Shown piece by piece: positions 53,858 to 61,610 of a stretch of DNA of 64,000 nucleotides. The notes under the pieces were generated by a model, which saw only the letters and a list, made by a program, of their open reading frames with translations, did not search any database and was not told where the DNA came from. The position numbers and the translations under genes were made by a program. The stretch lies in assembly GCA_025454925.1 (NCBI GenBank), contig JALONM010000032.1, positions 1 through 64,000 of the forward strand. The letters are read 5' to 3'. Position 1 is the first letter of the stretch. Each line of letters begins with the position of its first letter. Origin of the DNA: Cytophagaceae bacterium (GTDB taxonomy: Bacteria; Bacteroidota; Bacteroidia; Cytophagales; Cytophagaceae).

Positions 53858-53911
53858 TGCTTCAATTATGTGATAAAACGAAGCCGGACTCTTTCCAGCG
53901 AGGAGAACAAA

Positions 53912-55675
53912 TTAGTGCGCATGGATGCTGGTATCTTCCCGCTCTCCCGCTTGCTGGCGCCACATCGCGGCATACAAGCCCTGATTCGCTAGTAGTTTCT
54001 CATGACTTCCAAATTCTGAAATTTTCCCCTGTTCCATTACATAAATGCAATCCGCATGCATTATGGTGCTCAGGCGGTGCGCCACCAGCACAGTGATGTG
54101 TTGTTGATCGGCTGATACGTGCTTTATTGTTTCCGTAATTTCTTCCTCTGTAATAGAATCCAGTGCAGAGGTTGCTTCATCAAATATCAAAATTCTAGGT
54201 TGTCGAAGCAGTGCTCTTGCAATGGCAATGCGTTGTTTTTCGCCCCCCGAAACTTTTATACCACCTTCTCCAATCACGGTTTCGAGGCCTTTGTCTGCGC
54301 GGTTGAGCAAGGAGGTGCATGCCGATTTTTTCAATACTTCCAATAATTCTTCATCCTTTGCCTCGGGCTTTACAAATTGAAGATTTTCGCGCAAGGTTCC
54401 TGAAAAGAGCTGAGTATCCTGGGTTACTAATCCGATTTGAATTCTGAAATCGTCTGTTTCTATTTCCTGGTAAGAAAGACCATTGTAAAGAATATCGCCA
54501 GAAGCCGGACGATACAAGCCGACCAATAACTTCAAGATGGTAGTTTTGCCGCTACCAGAGGGCCCAACAAAAGCAATGGTTTGGCCTTGCTGCACTTCAA
54601 AACTTAATTCCTGCACGGCCGCTTTTCGGGAAGAGGCATGCTGAAATTGAACCTGATCGAATCGAACCGAACTCAATTGCGACAAACGCTTGGGGAGCGC
54701 TGGCCTTGGCTCTTTCGGTATGGCCAGCATTTTTTTAAAGGAATTGAAAGACACCTCTGTTTCCCTGTAAATATTTATAAAAGAGCCTATCTCCTGCAAG
54801 GGACCGAAGACATAGAAGGAGTACATAAACAAAGAGAAAAATTCTCCTATGCTGATCTTACCCTGGAAGATTAAATAAATCAAAAAGAACGATAAGGCGG
54901 TACGAATCAAGTTTACCAAGGTTCCCTGAAGAAAACTTAGCGATCGCACGTACTTCACTTTTTTTAGTTCTAAGGTAAGAATTTTGGAACTGATGGCATT
55001 AAGTCGTCCAACTTCTTGTTTCACCAGCCCTAGTCCCTTTACCAATTCAATGTTACGAAGCGATTCGGTAGTGCTTCCGGCTAGGGCAGTAGTTTCTTTA
55101 ACAATACTCTTTTGTACGGTTTTGATTTTTTTACTCAAGTAAAAGCTTACTAGTGCGATGAGTGGTATAGTAGCGAGATAAAAGGGGGCAATTACCCAAT
55201 ATACGTAGAGCGAATAGACTGTTACAAAAATGATTCCTATAAGGGTTGCGAAAATAATTCCGATAAACGATTGAGTCAATCGCTCCATGTCGGTGCGTAC
55301 TTTTTGCAAAATCCCCAGGGTTTCACCGCTGCGTTGATCTTCAAATACCTGATAAGGTAAGTGCATGGCGTGTTGTATACCGTCGGTGTATATTTTAGTG
55401 CCAATTTTTTGAACGGCTTTACTGACAAAATAATCCTGGAAATTTTTAGCAATCCGGCTGATCATGGCAACACCAACTACGCCTGACAAAAGCATGCCTA
55501 CTCCCCATAAAAATTCTTGCAGCTCATATTCCTTATAATGTTGAACATATTGATCTAGAATTCTTCTGTATAGAAAAGGATCCAGTAAGGAAAAGGAAGT
55601 GTTGACCGCTGCGAGCAAAAGAGCTAGTAAGCACAGTTTCCAATACGAACGAAAATAATTCCACAATAAATCCAC
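53912..55675 (-). CDS. ABC transporter, fused permease and ATPase
   Basis: A 587-residue half-transporter of the MsbA/lipid A exporter-like (ABCB) class: six transmembrane helices in the first about 320 residues, then the ATPase. Walker A GPSGSGKTT is at about 372, the signature SGGEKQRIAIA at about 475, Walker B ILIFDEATSALD at about 497, and the switch His in VAHRLST. It works as a homo- or heterodimer. The substrate (lipid, drug, peptide) cannot be read from sequence. It is monocistronic, ended by the long terminator. Confidence 0.93.
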   Translation of the reverse strand: MDLLWNYFRSYWKLCLLALLLAAVNTSFSLLDPFLYRRILDQYVQHYKEYELQEFLWGVGMLLSGVVGVAMISRIAKNFQDYFVSKAVQKIGTKIYTDGIQHAMHLPYQVFEDQRSGETLGILQKVRTDMERLTQSFIGIIFATLIGIIFVTVYSLYVYWVIAPFYLATIPLIALVSFYLSKKIKTVQKSIVKETTALAGSTTESLRNIELVKGLGLVKQEVGRLNAISSKILTLELKKVKYVRSLSFLQGTLVNLIRTALSFFLIYLIFQGKISIGEFFSLFMYSFYVFGPLQEIGSFINIYRETEVSFNSFKKMLAIPKEPRPALPKRLSQLSSVRFDQVQFQHASSRKAAVQELSFEVQQGQTIAFVGPSGSGKTTILKLLVGLYRPASGDILYNGLSYQEIETDDFRIQIGLVTQDTQLFSGTLRENLQFVKPEAKDEELLEVLKKSACTSLLNRADKGLETVIGEGGIKVSGGEKQRIAIARALLRQPRILIFDEATSALDSITEEEITETIKHVSADQQHITVLVAHRLSTIMHADCIYVMEQGKISEFGSHEKLLANQGLYAAMWRQQAGEREDTSIHAH

Positions 55676-55783
55676 GGACTTCGGTATGTTAAATGAATTG
55701 AAATGACATCAATGGGCAATCACCAGCATCGCACTCTTTGGCAACAAATTCAATAGAAATTAAGTTTCCTTGTTTTGCCCAAG

Positions 55784-55809
55784 CTACCTCAGTAATGAGT
55801 ATGAGGTAG
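55784..55809. promoter_or_regulatory. Operator-like inverted repeat
   Basis: CTACCTCA (55784-55791) and TGAGGTAG (55802-55809) form a perfect 8-bp inverted repeat with a 10-nt centre in the divergent region between the ABC gene and the membrane protein gene. A minus-strand TACTTTTG (55815-55822) next to it resembles a -7 box for the ABC gene. Confidence 0.4.
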
Positions 55810-55866
55810 TGCTACAAAAGTAATTTATTCGTAGATTGAAACTTAAATCTGGTTGAAAAAATTACT

Positions 55867-56922
55867 ATGTCCACTACACTTACTGGCGCTCGCTTAGATT
55901 ATGTAAACATGGGTTTAATGGTTATTGCGCTTGTATTGGCCTTTTTCCTGCCTTTTGAGCTCTTTTTGTTCTCCTATGCGGTGCTTGGGCCTTTGCATTA
56001 TGTTACAGAAATTTCATGGCTGCATCAACGAAATTACTTTTCAACGCTCAAAAAAGATTTCTGGCTGTTGGTGGCCATATGCCTAATCATTTCTTTTTTT
56101 ATCGTTTATCATGATCTTTTTGTTTATAGAAAGTTATTGTCGGGAGTGTTTACTGCTGAATGGCATGCTAAAGTGATGAAAGTGTATATGCGTATTTCTC
56201 CGGCGTTCATATTTTCAGCCTTTTGCACAGCCATTGCAATGGTGTTTTCGAATTCCTGGAAAGTTCGTTTGTTGGTTATGATTCTGTCTTTTTCCATCAT
56301 AGTGCCTCTATATCCCTTTCAGTTGGTTACCGTATGGATAGGTGTTTTTCTTCCGACCTTGGTCCATGTGTTCCTTTTTACTGGTCTTTTTATTTTATAT
56401 GGCGCGTTAAAATCAAACAATGTGCATGGGTATTTGTCATTGCTTGTTTTTGCTTCCTGTGCAGGGATGTTATTTTTTATTTCATATATACCGGAAGGTG
56501 CCAGCGTAGGGCAATACGTTCGGAATGCCATGAACACAACCGGTTTTAGTTCGGTGAATGCTGAAATTCTTAAAATGTTAAAAGGTTCTGATGGAATCAG
56601 CAGTTTCGATTTATTTGAATCACGTCGGGGCTATACAGTTCAGCGGTTCATTGCATTTGCATATACCTATCATTATTTAAATTGGTTTTCCAAGACGGAG
56701 GTAATAAAGTGGCATATGGTTCCGAAGCCCTGGCTGGTAGCGAGTGTGGTGGTTTGGATAAGTGCAGTTGCCTTGTATTGGGTAGATTACCGAACGGGTT
56801 TGATTGCTTTATTTTTCCTCAGTTTGTTGCACGTTTTTCTGGAATTTCCGTTAAACATAAAAAGTATAAAAGGTATCGTAGATGAGACCCAACGGTTACT
56901 TCGTTTGGGTAAAGTGGCATAA
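55867..56922 (+). CDS. Polytopic membrane protein with conserved-looking His/Glu motifs, function unknown
   Basis: A 351-residue protein with about 8-10 transmembrane segments and no signal peptide. Charged and aromatic motifs sit at membrane edges: GPLHYVTEISWLHQR (His44, Glu48, His53), YHYLNW (His269, Asn272), KWH (His283) and LLHVFLEFPLN (His322, Glu326). Such clustered His/Glu pairs in helices resemble membrane iron enzymes, for example hydroxylases or the Brp/Blh carotene dioxygenase fold, but this is only inference. I do not know the family. The gene is isolated, with an ABC exporter divergent and an HNH gene downstream. Confidence 0.7.
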   Translation: MSTTLTGARLDYVNMGLMVIALVLAFFLPFELFLFSYAVLGPLHYVTEISWLHQRNYFSTLKKDFWLLVAICLIISFFIVYHDLFVYRKLLSGVFTAEWHAKVMKVYMRISPAFIFSAFCTAIAMVFSNSWKVRLLVMILSFSIIVPLYPFQLVTVWIGVFLPTLVHVFLFTGLFILYGALKSNNVHGYLSLLVFASCAGMLFFISYIPEGASVGQYVRNAMNTTGFSSVNAEILKMLKGSDGISSFDLFESRRGYTVQRFIAFAYTYHYLNWFSKTEVIKWHMVPKPWLVASVVVWISAVALYWVDYRTGLIALFFLSLLHVFLEFPLNIKSIKGIVDETQRLLRLGKVA

Positions 56923-56939
56923 AGGCCTATATGAATCTT

Positions 56940-56970
56940 AAAATCAAGGTCATAGAGCTTTGATTTTTAC
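56940..56970 (+). terminator. Weak terminator candidate
   Basis: AAAATCAA / TTGATTTT, an 8-bp AT-rich stem with a 12-nt loop followed by T, after the membrane protein gene. The GC content is low, so it is only tentative. Confidence 0.35.
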
Positions 56971-57006
56971 CTGAAATTACGTAACTAGAAATACGAGTAA
57001 AAAGGT

Positions 57007-57516
57007 ATGGCCGGTAAAGTTTTAGTATTGAATCAGGATTACCGAGCGCTGACTGTTTGCAGCGTACAGCGAGCATTTTTGCTGGTGTACATGCAAAAAG
57101 CTGAGCTGGTTTCCAATGCTGAAAACTTTTACCTGCGCACCGTAAGCTCCTTATTTCCGGCTCCTTCCATCATACGTTTACATTCTTATGTAAATATACC
57201 TTACAAAGGAGTGGTTCTAAGCCGCCAAAACATTTTTAAACGGGATGGACACAGTTGTCAATATTGCGGAACACACAGCGATCTAACCTTGGATCATGTG
57301 CTTCCGAGGTCCAGAGGCGGTCAGTCAAGTTGGGACAACCTGGTGGCAGCTTGTAAATCCTGCAATTCTAAAAAAGGCGATCAAACACCCGATGAGGCCA
57401 GCATGCCTCTCAAACGCAAACCGTTCAAGCCTTCATTCTTCATGTTTCTGAGGGAATTCTCAGGAAACATACAAGAAGATTGGTTGGTATATCTAGGCAA
57501 GGGTGGCAGGGCCTGA
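57007..57516 (+). CDS. HNH endonuclease family protein
   Basis: A 169-residue protein with an N-terminal segment (VLVLNQDYRALTVCSVQRAF) common to a widespread Bacteroidota HNH family and a C-terminal HNH nuclease: zinc Cys84/Cys87 (CQYCG), LDHVLPRSRGG (Asp96, His97), WDNLVAACKSCN (Asn111, Cys116, Cys119). The role is unsettled (repair, phage defence and gene-product processing have all been suggested for HNH proteins). It lies 5 nt ahead of ribD, so it is likely co-transcribed. Confidence 0.85.
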   Translation: MAGKVLVLNQDYRALTVCSVQRAFLLVYMQKAELVSNAENFYLRTVSSLFPAPSIIRLHSYVNIPYKGVVLSRQNIFKRDGHSCQYCGTHSDLTLDHVLPRSRGGQSSWDNLVAACKSCNSKKGDQTPDEASMPLKRKPFKPSFFMFLREFSGNIQEDWLVYLGKGGRA

Positions 57517-57521
57517 AATTC

Positions 57522-58550
57522 ATGAGTAAAGAATTATTTATGCAACGTGCTATTGAGCTCGCCTTACTGGGTGCGGGTTCTGTGGCTCCCAACCCCATGG
57601 TTGGATGTGTAATTGTTAAAGACAATCAAATTATCGGGGAAGGTTGGCATCGAAACTTCGGTGGTCCGCATGCAGAAATCAATGCGCTGAACCAGGTGTC
57701 TGATAAAAGCTTGTTGAATGGAGCAGAAGTTTTTGTTACCCTTGAACCCTGTTCACATACAGGTAAAACGCCGCCTTGTGCAGATGCATTGATTCAATAC
57801 GCATTTCGCAAAGTTTATATAGCCACGCTAGATCCCAATCCGCAAGTAGCAGGGAAAGGAATGGCTCGCCTTCAGCAAGCAGGAATAAAAGTAGAGGTAG
57901 GCCTTCTGGAGGAAGAGAGCAGGGAAATGAATCGTAGATTTCTTTGCTTTCATGAAAAAAAGCGACCGTATATTCTTTTGAAGTGGGCACAAACATCCGA
58001 TGGATTTATTGCCAAAGAAAATTATGATTCCAAGTGGATCAGCAATGAATTGTCCCGCATGCTTGTTCATAAGTGGCGGTCCGAAGAAGCCGCCATCATG
58101 GTTGGAACCAATACTGCCTGGTACGACAATCCTTCGTTGACAGTAAGATCGTGGTCAGGTAAAAGCCCAATCAGAATTTTGCTTGATCGTTCTTTGCGTA
58201 TACCTGCATCCCACCATCTTCATGATGGAAGTGAGACTACCCTCGTCTATCACGACGCCAAGGTTCCATCATTACCATCACCAGCACAATTTGTCCCTAT
58301 ATCTTTTGAAGGGGATGTGCTTAAAACCTTGCTTGAGGATTGGTATCAGAAAAATATATTATCGGTTCTGGTAGAAGGAGGAACCGCGTTGTTACAATCG
58401 TTCATTGATCAGGATTTGTGGGATGAGTCTCGTATATTTACGAGCAAACAAGTCTTTGAGAAGGGCATCCTGGCTCCTCAATGGAGAGCGGCTATTCATG
58501 CCAGCGACAAGATTGGAGAGGATGAATTGAAAATTTTACGTAAGGGATAA
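57522..58550 (+). CDS. ribD: Riboflavin biosynthesis deaminase/reductase RibD
   Basis: The ATG at 57522 gives 342 residues; an upstream in-frame ATG is rejected because it overlaps the HNH gene. RibD deaminates and reduces the pyrimidine precursor of riboflavin. The zinc deaminase site is HAEINAL (His50, Glu52) with Cys77 and Cys86 in LEPCSHTGKTPPCADAL; the reductase follows from about residue 140 (GTNTAWYDNPSLTVRSW). The other rib genes are not in the window. Confidence 0.93.
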   Translation: MSKELFMQRAIELALLGAGSVAPNPMVGCVIVKDNQIIGEGWHRNFGGPHAEINALNQVSDKSLLNGAEVFVTLEPCSHTGKTPPCADALIQYAFRKVYIATLDPNPQVAGKGMARLQQAGIKVEVGLLEEESREMNRRFLCFHEKKRPYILLKWAQTSDGFIAKENYDSKWISNELSRMLVHKWRSEEAAIMVGTNTAWYDNPSLTVRSWSGKSPIRILLDRSLRIPASHHLHDGSETTLVYHDAKVPSLPSPAQFVPISFEGDVLKTLLEDWYQKNILSVLVEGGTALLQSFIDQDLWDESRIFTSKQVFEKGILAPQWRAAIHASDKIGEDELKILRKG

Positions 58551-58554
58551 TGAC

Positions 58555-59292
58555 ATGAGGTATTTTTGCATTGTACTTGTATTTTTCTTTCAGTGGCTCC
58601 ATGCACAAATCCCCAATGTGTTGTTTATGATGGGAGCCCAACAATGTACCATGCATAATTCCAACAAATCGTTTGACTTTATTGAAGAAGACCTGGCGTA
58701 TAAAGTAAAGATGACGCATTACCCTATGGTATCGGTAAATGGTTCATGTTTACTACAATTAAATTTCTTTGCTACAAAAAGAGTAAAGTTTGAGTACGGA
58801 GGAGTATTCAGTGCTTTTCTGCAGCGTTTTGATTCTAGATTAGACACCGGTAATGTGACGGGCAGAGTTATAACTTCCGGAGTTACGCGATTGTTGTATG
58901 TAAAACTTCCGGTTACGTTGCAATATTTTCCAATAAACAGGCAAAAGCTGAAATGGGCTATAGGAGGCGGGCCTCAGATCGGTATGTTGCTCGCTGAAAG
59001 AGGTGCAATGCCCAGAAGTCTGGATCTTTTAAATACGGGTGGATTTTATAAGAATCTTACGCTGGATTTTTATGTTAATACATCTTTATGGGTAAAGTTG
59101 GTTGCTAATATTTATTGGATCACACGCATACACATCGATGGAAACATCACCCATGCAGATCGTAACAGCACGTACAGTTCTACCTTTGATTACACCGTTT
59201 CGGAAGGAAAATTTTTAATTCACAAGCCCTCTATTCGGCATTATACCCAAGGCATTACCACTGGCTTTGTATTTGGGTTAAGTAAAAATTGA
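58555..59292 (+). CDS. Predicted outer-membrane beta-barrel protein
   Basis: A 245-residue protein with a signal peptide (MRYFCIVLVFFFQWLHAQ) and alternating hydrophobic strands (FEYGGVFSAFLQ, VKLPVTLQYFPINR, TTGFVFGLSKN ends with an aromatic-free Asn). The pattern suits an eight- to ten-strand porin-like barrel of the outer membrane. No family is recognised. It starts 4 nt after ribD and converges with the following gene (12-nt gap). Confidence 0.68.
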   Translation: MRYFCIVLVFFFQWLHAQIPNVLFMMGAQQCTMHNSNKSFDFIEEDLAYKVKMTHYPMVSVNGSCLLQLNFFATKRVKFEYGGVFSAFLQRFDSRLDTGNVTGRVITSGVTRLLYVKLPVTLQYFPINRQKLKWAIGGGPQIGMLLAERGAMPRSLDLLNTGGFYKNLTLDFYVNTSLWVKLVANIYWITRIHIDGNITHADRNSTYSSTFDYTVSEGKFLIHKPSIRHYTQGITTGFVFGLSKN

Positions 59293-59304
59293 ATTGGGAT
59301 GGAG

Positions 59305-60081
59305 TTAAAAAAGCTTATGACTCAGCCCTATTTTTAGACCAACAAAATATCCTTTTAAAGATACGGGCGCCTGAGAAAAGACATTAAATGGCAGAGCGGT
59401 GAATTGCGGAATCAAGTCCACTTCGATTTTACGAATGGAATACACACTATGCAATTGAAATCCAAATACCGGATGGAACTCTTTAAATTTATAAATGATG
59501 TGAATTTGGCTGAGGTAATTATTCAAATATTGATTATAGGCATAACCAGTAATTCCAAAAACATATTGAATGCCGGAAGAGATTTCAGGATAAAAGTCCC
59601 AGTTCTTTTTCCAATGAAATTTATATCCTATGCCTATTTTTAATTGGGCGAGGCTCGTTCCATTTATAGTTTCAATATCTTCGAGAGGGCTTTCTCGTTT
59701 CATCCTGAAAGATTGTCTTAATTTTATTAAATCAACGGAGAGGCCCTTAGAAATTCTTTTAGGGCAATTCCACAACATCATTCCAAAACCATAGGAACCC
59801 GTCGTTTGCACAACGGCATCCATGAGCTTGAAGTATTCCTCCTGGCCAGTTAAAGGATGATATTTAACCTGATTGAGAATAAAATTGGCGTAGCTTCCAA
59901 TTCTAGTATAGAGTTTGGGTGGCTGAATGAAATATTTTACTGTATCACGAATCAATACAGGCTCCTCTTCTACAATGTATACGATAGAGGTATCAGATTC
60001 CAGAATTTCCAGGGTATCAATCTGGCATTTCAAACAAACAGGAAGCAGTGAAAGAAAAAGTACTGTTAAAATTTTTGCCAT
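59305..60081 (-). CDS. Predicted outer-membrane beta-barrel protein downstream of anti-sigma gene
   Basis: A 258-residue exported protein: signal peptide (MAKILTVLFLSLLPVCLKC), an acidic stretch with EILESDTSIVYIVEEEPVLI, then barrel-like strands (LKIGIGYKFHWKKNWDFYPE, IQYVFGITGYAYNQY, GYFVGLKIGLSHKLF with a terminal Phe, a classical outer-membrane signal). It overlaps the anti-sigma-like gene by 16 nt, so it is probably part of the ECF sigma operon and may be its sensor or target. The precise function is unknown. Confidence 0.68.
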   Translation of the reverse strand: MAKILTVLFLSLLPVCLKCQIDTLEILESDTSIVYIVEEEPVLIRDTVKYFIQPPKLYTRIGSYANFILNQVKYHPLTGQEEYFKLMDAVVQTTGSYGFGMMLWNCPKRISKGLSVDLIKLRQSFRMKRESPLEDIETINGTSLAQLKIGIGYKFHWKKNWDFYPEISSGIQYVFGITGYAYNQYLNNYLSQIHIIYKFKEFHPVFGFQLHSVYSIRKIEVDLIPQFTALPFNVFSQAPVSLKGYFVGLKIGLSHKLF

Positions 60082-60629
60082 CTGCGTTTTTTGATTCCAA
60101 CGGAGTCCTTTACATGGAGGGTATCGCGTTTGATAATGCGAATGACTTTTTTAGGCTTAACAACCGGCCCCGTAGCCGCAGAGTCCATTACTTTCTTTAC
60201 AGTATCTGCCTGATGGGGTCTGTTGGTTGCACTGCTGCTACTATCAGGAATTTTGGTTTCAGAGGATGTATTTGGGGTGTTATTGGAAATGTGCCGGATG
60301 TCCTGGTAGGATTGCTCTCTGGCAGGAAGTGTTTGGTTCGCAGAGTCTGTTTCATCGCGTTGCTGAAAGGGAACAGAAACCGAATCTGTGTTTATTGGAC
60401 TTATATCGCGCAACTGGGTTGGCTTAGGCTGAAAGAGCACGAAAAGCAATAGAGCGCCGGCGAGGATACCTGATAGATAAAAAATATTGAAATGCCCAGG
60501 TCCCCAATGCATGAAAGTCCGCACGGGTAAACTGGCGCTGAGTTCAGCCCACAATTCAGGATCCGGATCACTTTCCAGATCTTGAAGCGGCTTAAACAGC
60601 TCCTTCATATTTTTCTCTTGTATCGACAT
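60066..60629 (-). CDS. Putative anti-sigma factor
   Basis: A 187-residue protein that follows an ECF sigma gene by 47 nt. The N-terminal 40 residues (ELFKPLQDLESDPDPELWAE) are helical, as in anti-sigma domains, followed by one transmembrane helix (FYLSGILAGALLLFVLF, about 50-66) and a long disordered Ser/Thr/Pro-rich periplasmic part. No zinc-finger anti-sigma motif (HxxxCxxC) is seen, so this is a topology- and context-based call. M8 is an alternative start. It overlaps the downstream barrel gene by 16 nt. Confidence 0.6.
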   Translation of the reverse strand: MSIQEKNMKELFKPLQDLESDPDPELWAELSASLPVRTFMHWGPGHFNIFYLSGILAGALLLFVLFQPKPTQLRDISPINTDSVSVPFQQRDETDSANQTLPAREQSYQDIRHISNNTPNTSSETKIPDSSSSATNRPHQADTVKKVMDSAATGPVVKPKKVIRIIKRDTLHVKDSVGIKKRRWQKF

Positions 60630-60676
60630 TCAATGTTAAAGATGCAAATGTGGTACTTTCGTTACAAATTTTATTA

Positions 60677-61213
60677 CTAAATAGGAGAATTAATGTGTGA
60701 CAAAACGGACTCTTTAAGCATCGTTTTGGCGCGTTTCAAGCGTGCACGGCTGTTTTCCTCTGTTATCCCTAATTGTTCGGCTATCTCTTTATGCGACAAT
60801 TCCTCTATGCATGATAAAACAAACACAACCCTGTATTTGTCCGGAATAGCGTTAATAAATTCAAGCAATTGACTTTCTGTGAATTCTTGATGGGTCGTGA
60901 ATTCAGGCTCCTCCGTTTGATTATCCAATGCTTCTTCTCCTGGAAAACTAATTCTTTTCTTTGACCGGAGGTAGTTTAAGGCAGCGTTAACAACGATTCT
61001 TCTCATCCAACCTTCAAAAGACCCTTTCCCAAGGTACTGCTTAATATTCAGAAAGATCTTTATAAAAGCTTCATGCAGAATGTCTTTGGATTCAGAATAG
61101 GGTACGTACAAAAGAACCACCCCTTGGAACTTGCGAGCATATTGATTATACAGCAATTCCTGAGCTTTTCTGTCATTTTTCTGACAGGCCTTAATCAATT
61201 CTGATTCGCTCAA
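60677..61213 (-). CDS. ECF-type RNA polymerase sigma-70 factor
   Basis: A 178-residue extracytoplasmic-function sigma factor. Region 2 is DRKAQELLYNQYARKFQGVV and EAFIKIFLNIKQYLGKGSFE with WMRRIVVNAALNYLRSKKR; region 4 is YRVVFVLSCIEELSHKEIAEQ and EENSRARLKRAKTMLKE. Region 1.1 and 3 are absent, as usual for ECF. It is first of a three-gene set with a putative anti-sigma factor and an outer-membrane protein, the typical signal chain architecture in Bacteroidota. Confidence 0.92.
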   Translation of the reverse strand: MSESELIKACQKNDRKAQELLYNQYARKFQGVVLLYVPYSESKDILHEAFIKIFLNIKQYLGKGSFEGWMRRIVVNAALNYLRSKKRISFPGEEALDNQTEEPEFTTHQEFTESQLLEFINAIPDKYRVVFVLSCIEELSHKEIAEQLGITEENSRARLKRAKTMLKESVLSHINSPI

Positions 61214-61239
61214 AATGGAGGTTCTTATTATACCAATTA

Positions 61240-61247
61240 CAAAAATA
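61240..61247 (-). promoter_or_regulatory. Possible -7 box for the sigma operon
   Basis: TATTTTTG on the minus strand, 26 nt before the sigma start codon. No matching -33 TTG was seen; ECF operons are often autoregulated by another promoter form. Confidence 0.35.
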
Positions 61248-61610
61248 ATGTATTAGAGCTTGTTACCTTCTGAAACACCTATTTTTTTTAAAATTTATTA
61301 CAAGGATTTCTTCGTACTGCAATAATTCATAGTTACTCTTTTCAAAAGCCATTTTACACCATTTCTACGATTCATCACCAAAAGAAATGAAGCTAAAAGG
61401 AACGCTGGAATTAAGGTGTTACGAGGCCCTTCAAAAACGCCTCAATTATTCAAATTTTAAACTTTTGTAAAGGTTTTGATCCGTTATTTTTTATATCGTT
61501 TTAATAGCCCGAACAGGACTAAAATAGGGTTAGAATAGTATTTTTTTAGTTACTCCTTATTACTAATCCTTATACTGTTTCAGAAAGCAAACAAGAAAGG
61601 AAAATTCACT
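61248..61610. other. Divergent intergenic region, nothing firm
   Basis: About 360 AT-rich nt between the sigma gene and the beta-helix gene. No clear hairpin with a T-run, no repeat shared with other intervals and no credible ORF was found. Confidence 0.45.
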
